Assembly: GCA_039029355.1 (NCBI GenBank)
Contig: JBCCGI010000001.1
Location: 1 to 64,000, forward strand
Source of the DNA: JBCCGI01 sp039029355
GTDB lineage: Bacteria > Planctomycetota > UBA1135 > GCA-002686595
Length of the DNA: 64,000 bases
Reading direction: 5' to 3'
Shown: piece by piece, positions 49,352 to 57,381 of the stretch
Layout: every line of letters starts with the position of its first letter
Position numbering within the stretch: the stretch's first letter is position 1
Notes under the pieces: model-generated
Databases searched by the model: none
Told to the model about the DNA's origin: nothing
Seen by the model: only the letters and a program-made list of their open reading frames with translations
Position numbers and translations under genes: made by a program

Positions 49352-51742
49352 TTAGCGATAGAGCCTGAAGTCCACCTTCGTGGCGCTCCGCTCACGCACA
49401 TCGACGGCGACCTCTCCGTTCGCATAAGCCGACCCGACCTGCCGCACGACGTAGCCACCCGGTTGCAGGATGGCGCGGGACAGCTCGTCGGCACGCATCG
49501 ACTCGGAAGCGTCCCCGTCGTCCTCTCCGCTCTTCGCGACCTGAAACCTGGGTTCGCCCCCGGACGGGTCGATCCCGAGGAGGTTAAGGTCGATTCGACC
49601 TCCGACGTCGACCCTGGTCTGCCGCACCCGCTCTTCTCCGGCCTGAAGATCCGGGGTCAGCAGGAAGCTATCGACGTCGTCCAGCCGCACGAACGAAGCA
49701 CGTGCGTCGGACGCCTGTGCCGCGACGAACCGGAACTGGAAGAAGCTCGCGGGCGTCGGAACCCTCTCGAAGCGCGCCTGCATGTTGCCGACGGGGACCG
49801 TCCCGACCGTCTCGAACCCGCGCCTGGTGATGACTTCGAGGCGAACCGCCAGCCCCTTCAGGTCCTCGGGCTCGGCCCCGACGAAGGACAGACACAGCAC
49901 GCCTTGGCTTGCGGTCGGTTCGAGCTCGACCGAGTACTCCTCACCCCTCGCGAGCGTCGCCGCGTCGAACTCGACCACGCGCGAGACGAAGCCCGGCGCG
50001 CTGACCTGCAGGTGCTGCGCACCGTCCTGGGGCAGCAGAGCATCGACGCGGCCTGCCACGTCTCCGTAGAGCGGAGGCTGAAACTCGATCCAGCCGATCT
50101 TCGACTCATCCCGACGCGGATCGCCGGGGCGTACCCAGGGACGAACTCCAGCACGCGGCACGGCCCGGCCGTTGCTGGTGACCCGAAACCTGACGATGCG
50201 CAGCCCCCAGTCCAGGACCACGCCGTTCGCCGGTGCCTGCACGGGCATCCCGATCGGGTCGACCACCCTGGGCCGCAGGCGAGACAGCTCGGAAGGAACC
50301 GCGACAAGGCGGTAGGTCGCTCGCGTCTTGAGGCCGGAGAGCTCGAACCTGCCGTCGGGCTGAACTTCTGCCCGGGTGATCCACGGCGCGATCGTGCCGT
50401 CACCGGCGAACTCCAAGGGCGCGGGGCCGAGCAGGTTGTTGTCGAGGCGCGGCGAGTTGAGGTACGCGTAGATCTCGCCGTCGTGCATGAGCTGACCGTC
50501 GCGGTAGGCCCATCCCGTCAACCTCGCCCCTTCCACGAGCACGAGCTCTCCCAGATCGACAACTCCTTGCTCGTGCGCGCCCGGCTCCGCCCAAGGATCG
50601 ATCAGCAGCGTGTCCGTTCCCTCTGCGATCGCGGCCAGCCTGCCGAGGCCTGGTGTGTCGACGGCGAGCTCAAAGCGACCGTCAGCGCTCACCTCGGCCC
50701 TTGGCATCGAGCCCGCCGACGCGGAGGCCGTCCGCGTCGGTTCGACGAAGAACACCTTCGGCTCCTCCGGCGCGTCGCCGTTGGCGAACACGAGTCGGCC
50801 GCGCAAGGTGACCCGGTTGACTTCGTGCTGCTCCGTCGAAACGGCGTCGCTTTCGGAGAGCGGGTCGACGCGCACTCGCCCCGTCGATCGCGCGGGGCCC
50901 GCGGGTTCCGCGGGTGCCGCGGGTGCCGCGACGCCGTCGAGCGTCGCGACCGTCTGCTCCGACGGTCTCGCCGCGTTCATGCGCCGAGCCGGAACGGCGG
51001 CGGGCCACAGCTGGGTCACTCCTAGTACGGCAGCCGCGAGTGCGACGGCCACCACCGCGACCTTCTTGCTCATCGGCACGAGGGCGAGTGTGGTACCGCC
51101 GACCCCCGCGAGCGGAGCCGCAGGGAGCCCCGAAGCACGCTCTCGAACAACCTCACGAACAGCCGCGAGCCCGCGCGGCATCGCCGCTCCAAGGAGGCCG
51201 AACGCGAAGCCCGCAGGCAGCGCGCGACGCAGCTGGTCGAGGCCTCGATGGAGCTGGACGCGGATGGTCCCCGGGTCACGGTTGAGCTCGCCGGCGAGCT
51301 CCATCGGGGTCAACCCGTCGAAGAGACTGCGGCGGAGCAGCTCCCGGTAGGTGTCGGAGACCCGTCCCAACGCCCTCTCGACCGACTCCCGCAGCTCGCC
51401 CGCGTGCAAGGGCTCCGCCGCATCGCCGGCCCCACCGGCATCCGCGTCCCCCCTGCCCCGAAGAGGCTGGCGTCGCGCCCGCCGTGCCTCGCGAAACAGG
51501 ATCCCCTGCAGCCAGGGGAGCAAGGGCCGCGATGCGTCCCAGCGCCGCGCCTTCTCGATGGCGAGGAGGAACGTCTCCTGCACCACGTCCTCCGCCTGGG
51601 GAGCGTCGCTGCACAGGCGCAACGCCACCTCGAGGAGTTTCGGCGCTAAACGGTCGAAGACCGCCGTAAGGGCGTCCGCATCGCCGTAGTCGCGGAACGC
51701 GCTGAAGAGCTCTTCCGTGGTGACGTCTTGATTCGCTTCCAT
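49352..51742 (-). CDS. membrane-tethered ECF sigma factor with beta-domain tail (copy 3)
   Basis: This is a 796-aa protein. Residues 1-185 form an ECF sigma factor: ELFSAFRDYGDADALTAVFDRLAPKLLEVALRL, EDVVQETFLLAIEKARRWD (region 2) and LLRRSLFDGLTPMELAGELNRDPGTIRVQLHRGLDQLRRAL (region 4). A membrane segment lies at about 226-246 (KKVAVVAVALAAAVLGVTQLW). The rest is extracytoplasmic beta-sandwich domains (VTLRGRLVFANGDAPEEPKVFFV, QPDGRFELSGLKTRATYRLVAVP, GGYVVRQVG). It has the same architecture as the pair at 37241 and 40052 but belongs to a different sigma subfamily, so the fusion arose or spread more than once. It is divergent from the fucosidase gene, with 83 bp between starts. Confidence 0.88.
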   Translation of the reverse strand: MEANQDVTTEELFSAFRDYGDADALTAVFDRLAPKLLEVALRLCSDAPQAEDVVQETFLLAIEKARRWDASRPLLPWLQGILFREARRARRQPLRGRGDADAGGAGDAAEPLHAGELRESVERALGRVSDTYRELLRRSLFDGLTPMELAGELNRDPGTIRVQLHRGLDQLRRALPAGFAFGLLGAAMPRGLAAVREVVRERASGLPAAPLAGVGGTTLALVPMSKKVAVVAVALAAAVLGVTQLWPAAVPARRMNAARPSEQTVATLDGVAAPAAPAEPAGPARSTGRVRVDPLSESDAVSTEQHEVNRVTLRGRLVFANGDAPEEPKVFFVEPTRTASASAGSMPRAEVSADGRFELAVDTPGLGRLAAIAEGTDTLLIDPWAEPGAHEQGVVDLGELVLVEGARLTGWAYRDGQLMHDGEIYAYLNSPRLDNNLLGPAPLEFAGDGTIAPWITRAEVQPDGRFELSGLKTRATYRLVAVPSELSRLRPRVVDPIGMPVQAPANGVVLDWGLRIVRFRVTSNGRAVPRAGVRPWVRPGDPRRDESKIGWIEFQPPLYGDVAGRVDALLPQDGAQHLQVSAPGFVSRVVEFDAATLARGEEYSVELEPTASQGVLCLSFVGAEPEDLKGLAVRLEVITRRGFETVGTVPVGNMQARFERVPTPASFFQFRFVAAQASDARASFVRLDDVDSFLLTPDLQAGEERVRQTRVDVGGRIDLNLLGIDPSGGEPRFQVAKSGEDDGDASESMRADELSRAILQPGGYVVRQVGSAYANGEVAVDVRERSATKVDFRLYR

Positions 51743-51825
51743 CGCCCCAATCGCAACGGGAAGATCAAACGTTACCGCAGATCGTCGTTTTTCTCGGCTG
51801 CTCCTCCCCCTCCCTCCTCAACGGC

Positions 51826-53241
51826 ATGACCTGGTCCCACACCGTCCTTCCAGCCCTGCTCTGCGCCTTCGCTGCCGCGTGCTCCAGCACGCAGGAGCCC
51901 GTCGTCGTCGCGGGCGCGATGCCGCTGCCGACCGCGACCCAGCTGCGCTGGCAGGAGGCCGAGCTCGGCGTCGTCTTTCACTACGACCTGCACACCTGCG
52001 CCGACGGGCGCTACGTGCAATCCAAGAACCGCGTCACGCCGTTCCTCAGCACCGACCACTTCACGCCCGACGAGCTCGACACCGACCAGTGGGTGCGCGC
52101 GGCCAAGGCGGCGGGCGCGCGATTCGCGATCCTGACGGCGTCGCACGAGACGGGCTTTCGGCTGTGGCAGTCCGACGCCAACCCGTTCTGCCTGAAGAAC
52201 GTTGAGTGGGCCGGCGGCCAGCGCGACATCCTCGGCGAGTTCCACGCTTCGTGCCTGAAGCACGGCCTGTTGCCGGGCGTCTACCTCGGCACGCGCTGGA
52301 ACGCGCGGCTCGGCGTGTTCGACTTCAAGGTCACCGAGCGCAGCACGATCTCACAGGAGGACTACAACCGCCTGATCGAACGCGAGGTCGAGGAGATCTG
52401 CACGCGCTACGGCGACTGGTTCGAGTTCTGGTTCGACGGCGGCGCCCACGGGCCCGAGCAGGGCGGACCCGACGTGCTGTCGATCGTCGCGCAGCACCAG
52501 CCCGACGCGGTCTTCTACCACAACCTGCAGCGCGCCGACGCGCGCTGGGGCGGCTCGGAGTCGGGCACCGTGCCCTACCCCTGCTGGGCGCGCTTCCCGT
52601 TCCCGGTGACCGGCGCGGGCGACAGCGCGCGGGCCGAGATCGGCGCGAACGGCTACGCGCTGCTGAAGCACGGCGACCCCGACGGCGCCTACTGGCTGCC
52701 CGCGATGTCCGACGCCCCGCTGCGCGGGCACGGCGGGCACGAGTGGTTCTGGGAGCCCGAGGACGAGCGGCTGATCTACCCGCTCGACAAGCTGGTCGAC
52801 ATGTACTGCCGCTCGGTCGGGCACAACTCGACGCTGATCCTGGGCCTGACTCCCGATGACCGCGGGCTGCTGCCCGACGCGGACGTCGAGCGCTTGCGCG
52901 AGCTCGGCGACGCGATCGAGCGCATGTTCGGAACGCCCCTCGCCCAGACCGACGCCGTCGTCGTGGGCAACGCCGTCGAGCTGGCGCTGCCCGCCGGGCG
53001 CAACTTCGACCTGGTCGTGATCCAGGAGGAGATCCGCTACGGCGAGCGCACGAGGAGCTACGAGCTGCAGGTCCGCCGCTCCGGCGAGTGGCTCTCGATC
53101 GGCCGCGGAACGTGCATCGGACACAAGCGGATCCACCGGCTGGACGAGCCGATCCGCGGCGACGCGCTGCGCCTCGTCGTGCACGAGTCGGTCGACACGC
53201 CGCGCATCCGCCACCTCGCCGCGCATCGCAGCGGAGGGTGA
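51826..53241 (+). CDS. alpha-L-fucosidase (GH29) family lipoprotein
   Basis: This is a 471-aa protein with a lipoprotein signal (LLCAFAAACSS; Cys19). It shows the GH29 features: WQEAELGVVFHYDLHT, AKAAGARFAILTASHETGF, and the nucleophile region FEFWFDGG, where the Asp is the usual catalytic residue. The acid/base of the family cannot be placed from sequence. The C-terminal 110 residues (FDLVVIQEEIRYGERTRSYELQVRRSGEW) look like a beta-sandwich typical of GH29 enzymes. It is likely exported and attached to a membrane, releasing fucose from algal or host glycans. The sigma fusion divergent from it might control it. Confidence 0.9.
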   Translation: MTWSHTVLPALLCAFAAACSSTQEPVVVAGAMPLPTATQLRWQEAELGVVFHYDLHTCADGRYVQSKNRVTPFLSTDHFTPDELDTDQWVRAAKAAGARFAILTASHETGFRLWQSDANPFCLKNVEWAGGQRDILGEFHASCLKHGLLPGVYLGTRWNARLGVFDFKVTERSTISQEDYNRLIEREVEEICTRYGDWFEFWFDGGAHGPEQGGPDVLSIVAQHQPDAVFYHNLQRADARWGGSESGTVPYPCWARFPFPVTGAGDSARAEIGANGYALLKHGDPDGAYWLPAMSDAPLRGHGGHEWFWEPEDERLIYPLDKLVDMYCRSVGHNSTLILGLTPDDRGLLPDADVERLRELGDAIERMFGTPLAQTDAVVVGNAVELALPAGRNFDLVVIQEEIRYGERTRSYELQVRRSGEWLSIGRGTCIGHKRIHRLDEPIRGDALRLVVHESVDTPRIRHLAAHRSGG

Positions 53242-53288
53242 GGAGCCGGCCCGACGCCGCGCTCCCCACACGCCTTGGCAAGCTCGCG

Positions 53289-55109
53289 CTAGCCGTCCTG
53301 CTCGCCGCGGATGCGCTCGATCATGGCGCGCGCGTTCTCGTTGCGGCTGTTGAGGTCGAGCGACCGCTCGTAGTACTCCAGCGCCTCCTCCGCGTTGCCG
53401 AGCATCCGGTTCGCCTCCGCCAGGCTGTCCCAGGTGTTGGACGAGCGCGGGAACACCTCGACGTTCAGCTCGAACAGCAGCCGGGCGGCCTCGTGCTCGC
53501 CGAGCTGCATCAGGCCGTAGCCGGCGTCGTTCACGCCGCCCTCGATCTCGTCGGGCCGGGCCTCGTCGACCAGCGCGCGCAGGTCGTCGGTCGCGGCCTC
53601 TAGGTCACCGGCGAGCGCACTCAGCCCGCAGTGCGCGAGCTCGACTCCAAGCGCCGGCAGGGCGGGCAGCTCGAGGCATGAGAGCGCCAGCTGCTCCTCG
53701 CCGCGCGCGGCCGCGAGCAGCGCGGCTCCCAACACCTCGTCCGGCTGCGCTAGACCGGCGAACGGAAGATGCGCGACGCCGGGGCCGTTGCCGCACGCGA
53801 AGCCGGCGGCCGGGTCCTCGCGAACGAGGTAGTACGTGTTGAGGCTGTCCGCTTCGACGAAGGTCCCGTCGGGCTGCAGGTGCAGATCGAACGTGCCCCA
53901 GCTCTCGACCTGCCCCACGAGCCGGCCGCCCTCGACGCGCAGCTCCACGCGCCGCACCCGCGGCCGGCCGAAGGGCGCGGGGGGGGAAGAGAAGGTGCCG
54001 GCGAAGGGATCGAGCTCGGCCTCCGAGCTCGACGTCAGGCGCGGGTCGCGCTCCTGCGGCTCGAGCGGCACAAGGCGCGGGTCCGACGACGGCTCCCCGG
54101 TGCGGGCCTCGAGGACGTCGGCGATCAGCGCGAGCAGCGCGCTCCGCGGAGTCGACTCGTCCGCGTAGGTGTTCGCGCGGTTCACGATGACGAGGTCGCT
54201 GTCCGGCAGCGCCGCGATCATCTGGTTGCCAACGCCGAGCGCGGCCACCATGCCGTGCTTCTCGAAGCGCGGCTCGCGGAACACCCACCACATGAAGCCG
54301 TAGCCCACCACCGGGCTATCGATCGAGTACAAGGCCGTGCTGCGCCGCACCCAGTTGCGCGACAGGATGCGCTCACCGCCCCAGCTGCCGAGCCGCGTGA
54401 ACAGCAGGCCGAAGCGCGCCGCGTCTCGGGCCGACATGCGGAAGGGGTAGGCGGGGTACAGCGACTTGTCGAGCTCGTAGTGGTAGTAGCCGTCGCTCAC
54501 GCGGTAGTCCTGCATGCCGAGCGGCGCGGCGAAGTGCTCGTCGAAGGCCTCGAACACGTCGGCCTCGGTCTCCTGCCGCAGGATGTGCGCCAGCGTGTTG
54601 AAGTCCCAGTTGTTGTACGCGAAGTAGCGCCCGGGCCCCTCGCTGCCGCGCGGTCGCGAGTCGGTGCGCCCGGCGTAGGCCGCGGGGTGGAACACGCCCG
54701 AGCGCGCCTTGAGCAGGTCGAGGATACGCGCACGCTTCTCGCTCTCGAGCAGCGGCTCGGGCGCGTCGTCGAGCCCCAGGTCGGCCAGCGTCTTGTTCAG
54801 CTCGAGCTCGCCGCGATCCCAGTAGATGCCGTACAGCGCCGACAGGAAGCTCTTGCGGACGGAGTGGCACATGAAGCGCCGCTCGACCTCGCCCCAGGCC
54901 GCAACGACGGCGCCGTCGGCGACGACCAGAAAGGCCGAGGAGGGCAGGCCCTCCCAGGTTGCGCGCGCCTGGTCGAGCTTGGCCGGGTCGAAGCCGGCTT
55001 CGGCGACGTCGTCGTAGCGCATCCAGACGTCGGCGGGGACGCGGGTGCCCTGCTGGGCGTCGAGGGGGAGGGTGAGGAGGGTCGCGAGGAGGAGAGCCGG
55101 GGAGCGCAT
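53289..55109 (-). CDS. secreted beta-lactamase-fold serine hydrolase with C-terminal TPR-like repeats
   Basis: This is a 606-aa protein with a signal peptide (MRSPALLLATLLTLPLDAQ). Residues 45-350 are a class C beta-lactamase / esterase fold with SxxK in FMCHSVRKSFLSALYG and the Tyr motif in RYFAYNNWDFNTLAHIL. A middle beta domain (VRRVELRVEGGRLVGQVESWGTFDLHLQPDGTF) follows, as in other family members. The C-terminal 150 residues are tetratricopeptide-like helices (NDAGYGLMQLGEHEAARLLFELNVEVFPRSSNTWDSLAEANRMLGNAEEALEYYERSLDLNS in two parts). Substrates of such planctomycete enzymes are unknown; peptidase or esterase activity is likely. Confidence 0.9.
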   Translation of the reverse strand: MRSPALLLATLLTLPLDAQQGTRVPADVWMRYDDVAEAGFDPAKLDQARATWEGLPSSAFLVVADGAVVAAWGEVERRFMCHSVRKSFLSALYGIYWDRGELELNKTLADLGLDDAPEPLLESEKRARILDLLKARSGVFHPAAYAGRTDSRPRGSEGPGRYFAYNNWDFNTLAHILRQETEADVFEAFDEHFAAPLGMQDYRVSDGYYHYELDKSLYPAYPFRMSARDAARFGLLFTRLGSWGGERILSRNWVRRSTALYSIDSPVVGYGFMWWVFREPRFEKHGMVAALGVGNQMIAALPDSDLVIVNRANTYADESTPRSALLALIADVLEARTGEPSSDPRLVPLEPQERDPRLTSSSEAELDPFAGTFSSPPAPFGRPRVRRVELRVEGGRLVGQVESWGTFDLHLQPDGTFVEADSLNTYYLVREDPAAGFACGNGPGVAHLPFAGLAQPDEVLGAALLAAARGEEQLALSCLELPALPALGVELAHCGLSALAGDLEAATDDLRALVDEARPDEIEGGVNDAGYGLMQLGEHEAARLLFELNVEVFPRSSNTWDSLAEANRMLGNAEEALEYYERSLDLNSRNENARAMIERIRGEQDG

Positions 55110-55317
55110 GGATTCGCAATCGAGCGGGGAAGGGCGCGAGGTGGGCGGCTCACGCGGGGAGCAGGGTCGGGTGTCCGCCGCTACGCGCGCGGTGGCGCTC
55201 CATTTGGCAAGAGACGCGCAAGCGTTCGGCGGCTCGTCGCGGGCTCCTCGGCGGAGCGGTGCGCCCTAGGGCAGCCCCTCCCGCCGACCCGCCGCGCTCT
55301 ACCGGCGGGCGTGACTG

Positions 55318-55528
55318 CCCCCGGCGCGCCGCGAGCGCAGGCGGAGACGCCGCAGCGTGGTCGCTAGCCAGGCGCGGCTGATCCCGCTCCGCGGCGGCCC
55401 TCGGTGCGTCGCCAGCCAGGTGTCCTGGACCAGGTCGTCGGCGTCGCCCCGCCGCGCGCCAGGATCCGCGCCAGCCTGGTGAGCCAGGCGAGGTCGGAGA
55501 GGGAGACCTCGGGGAACCGCTCACTCAT
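55318..55528 (-). pseudogene. frameshifted 5' remnant of an ECF sigma factor gene
   Basis: From the ATG at 55528 the frame reads MSERFPEVSLSDLAWLTRLARILARGG; after a one-base shift the next frame continues with DADDLVQDTWLATHRGPPRSGISRAWLATTLRRLRLRSR. Together they match region 2 of the sigma factors fused to beta domains (DADDLVQEVWRRALE ... RGWLARVARNL). No region 4 or tail follows. Only about 70 codons remain of a gene that is normally over 800 codons long. Confidence 0.7.
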
Positions 55529-55624
55529 GGCACTCCCCAAGGCCCGCCGGTGCCCGTGGCGTCGACGCAAGGCCGCGAAGAGTCGACCGCGTCGATCCTC
55601 CGCCGGCGGGAGGGCCCACGCCCC

Positions 55625-56224
55625 TCAGCCGCGCGCGCCGGTCGCGAGCTCGCTCAGCGCCGCCGCAGCCGCCAGCTTGTGGTCCTTGCGCCACGGCGGC
55701 CCGACCTGGCCGCCGAAGTCGGCGATCAGCGCCTTGATGCGCTGCGCGTCGACGCCCATCGCCTTCGCCGCGAGCGTCGTCGGGTCGGCCTTGCGCGGAT
55801 ACCGGCAGACGCGCAGGCCGGCGTCGGCGGCGGCTTCCGCCAGGGCCTCGCGATACAGCATGCCGTCGGCCGCGTTGGTCAGCGGGCGCGAGCGAAGCAC
55901 GTCCTGCAGCGCGTCGGGCAGCCCATCGTAGGGGCTCGCGGGCAACACCAACGCATCGGCGCCAAACTCCGCCTTCATCGTCGCGATCGCGGCGGCGGCG
56001 TGCTTCGCGACCGAACGCCGTACGCCGGCGACGAGCTCGGCCGCCTGCTCGGCTTCCATCTCCAACGCTTCGTGATGGTATGGAGCGACCGGCAGCTCGG
56101 CGTCGATCAGCTCGACCCTGCGGCGGTCGAGCAGGGCGGGAGCGCCGCCTCGATTCGTGAGGGTGACGAGCTCGGCTCGACCGTAGTGGTCCGAGGCTCC
56201 GACGACGACTTTCGCTTGGCCCAC
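55625..56224 (-). CDS. conserved hypothetical protein (199 aa)
   Basis: This is a 199-aa soluble protein of unknown function. It begins MGQAKVVVGASDHYGRAELVTLTNRGG, a phosphate-loop-like strand and turn, and has VLPASPYDGLPDALQDVLRSRPLTNAADGMLYREALAEAA and CRYPRKADPTTLAAKAMGVDAQRIKALIADFGGQVGPPWRKDHK. The pattern is that of a small conserved family in proteobacteria and others, without assigned role. It has no signal peptide. The gene stands alone, divergent from a lipoprotein gene 109 bp away. Confidence 0.75.
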   Translation of the reverse strand: MGQAKVVVGASDHYGRAELVTLTNRGGAPALLDRRRVELIDAELPVAPYHHEALEMEAEQAAELVAGVRRSVAKHAAAAIATMKAEFGADALVLPASPYDGLPDALQDVLRSRPLTNAADGMLYREALAEAAADAGLRVCRYPRKADPTTLAAKAMGVDAQRIKALIADFGGQVGPPWRKDHKLAAAAALSELATGARG

Positions 56225-56333
56225 GGGCCGCTAGTGTAGCCGCTTGGGCCCGCGCAGGCGGGTCCGTCGCCGCCTCCGCCAGAAACACGCGCGCAGGGCC
56301 AAGGTCGGCCGCGTATAGGGCCGAAACAGGAGC

Positions 56334-56828
56334 ATGCGACTCCCCCTCGCGCTCACCGCGGCCCTCCTCGCCTCCGGCTGCACTATGGGCAACCAGAAGG
56401 TGCCGAACCCGGAGTGGAAGCCCAAGGTCGAGACGGTCGCGCTCGACCCGCAGCCCGCCGACTTCGTCACCGGCGACTTCCGTTTCCGCATCCGCCGCCT
56501 CGAGGAGCTCGACGTCACCAAGTACGGGCTCGTGCGGCAGGTCGTGGGGCGCTGGCTGTACTACGACCTGGAGTTTCAGGTGAGCGACGCGAGCTCGCCC
56601 GAGAACGACGTGTACTGGAACGACCTCACGAAGGTCGAGTTCCGGCTGCTCGACGCCGACGACAACGAGCTGCAGCACGACCGTCGCCCGCAGCTCCGCA
56701 AGGACCACCCCAAGAGCCAGGGCGGCGCGGACTACGTCCACGTTCGCATCGAGTGCCAGGGGCGGTACCCCGACCGGCAGCCCGCCTACCTCGTCATCGG
56801 CGAACAGCGCATTCCGCTGCGCCGCTAG
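56334..56828 (+). CDS. lipoprotein, YcfL-like (DUF1425-type)
   Basis: This is a 164-aa protein with a lipobox (LLASGC, Cys16). The mature part has RWLYYDLEFQVSDASSPENDVYWNDLTKVEFRLLDADDNELQ, resembling the small YcfL/DUF1425 lipoproteins that pair with penicillin-binding protein activators, though the similarity is modest. It is likely anchored in a membrane facing the periplasm. Its stop overlaps by 4 bp the stop of the convergent gene at 56825. Confidence 0.72.
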   Translation: MRLPLALTAALLASGCTMGNQKVPNPEWKPKVETVALDPQPADFVTGDFRFRIRRLEELDVTKYGLVRQVVGRWLYYDLEFQVSDASSPENDVYWNDLTKVEFRLLDADDNELQHDRRPQLRKDHPKSQGGADYVHVRIECQGRYPDRQPAYLVIGEQRIPLRR

Positions 56829-57361
56829 GCGGGGCCCACAGAGCGCGACAGCGCGACGCGGCGCAGGCCGGCACCGGAGGGACGCGCGCCACCTGGCGCG
56901 TGGCGCGTGAGCCGCACGCCGTACTCGCGACGTAGCTCGACGAGGCGGCGGTCGAGGTCCTCCTCGAAGCGATCGGCGGGCCAGCGCCGCGTCATGCGCG
57001 CCGCGCGAAGCGCCGTGCCCAGGATCCGGGGCAGGTTCCGGAGCCAGGTGCCGAGGAGCTTCCGGTGGCCGATCTTCGTCAGCACCTCGCGGTGGTCGCG
57101 GTGCAGGTTGACGCGCACCATCGCACGCGCCGACGTGGTGGTGCCGAACAGCGTCCACACGTGCGCCAGGATCTCACCGCGCAGGTCGGTCGTGCAGCCG
57201 AACATGGCGTGGATCGCGTCGTGGATGTCGATGTCGCCCGCGAGCTCGGGAGCGAGCGTCTCGGACGCGTCGTCGCCGGGCTCTTCCGCTCGACGCAGCT
57301 CGGCCACGGCCTGGGCCAGGGTGAGCTCGGACTCGGGATCGAGGTAGTTCGGTGACTGCAT
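56825..57361 (-). CDS. hypothetical protein with Coq4-like HD-x-x-H motif (178 aa)
   Basis: This is a 178-aa soluble protein. The segment DIDIHDAIHAMFGCTTDLRGEILAHVWTLFGTT resembles the metal-binding HDxxH region of the ubiquinone-biosynthesis Coq4 family, and VLTKIGHRKLLGTWLRNLPRILGTALRAARM is a basic helical stretch. The resemblance is suggestive only, and a domain search would decide. It has no signal peptide. It converges with the YcfL-like gene. Confidence 0.65.
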   Translation of the reverse strand: MQSPNYLDPESELTLAQAVAELRRAEEPGDDASETLAPELAGDIDIHDAIHAMFGCTTDLRGEILAHVWTLFGTTTSARAMVRVNLHRDHREVLTKIGHRKLLGTWLRNLPRILGTALRAARMTRRWPADRFEEDLDRRLVELRREYGVRLTRHAPGGARPSGAGLRRVALSRSVGPA

Positions 57362-57381
57362 TGTTGCTCGGAGTATGGCGC

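Noticed and set aside
53769..55367. 532-codon forward frame opposite the serine hydrolase
   Set aside because: The reverse-strand gene carries SxxK, signal peptide and TPR-like repeats; the forward frame has none.
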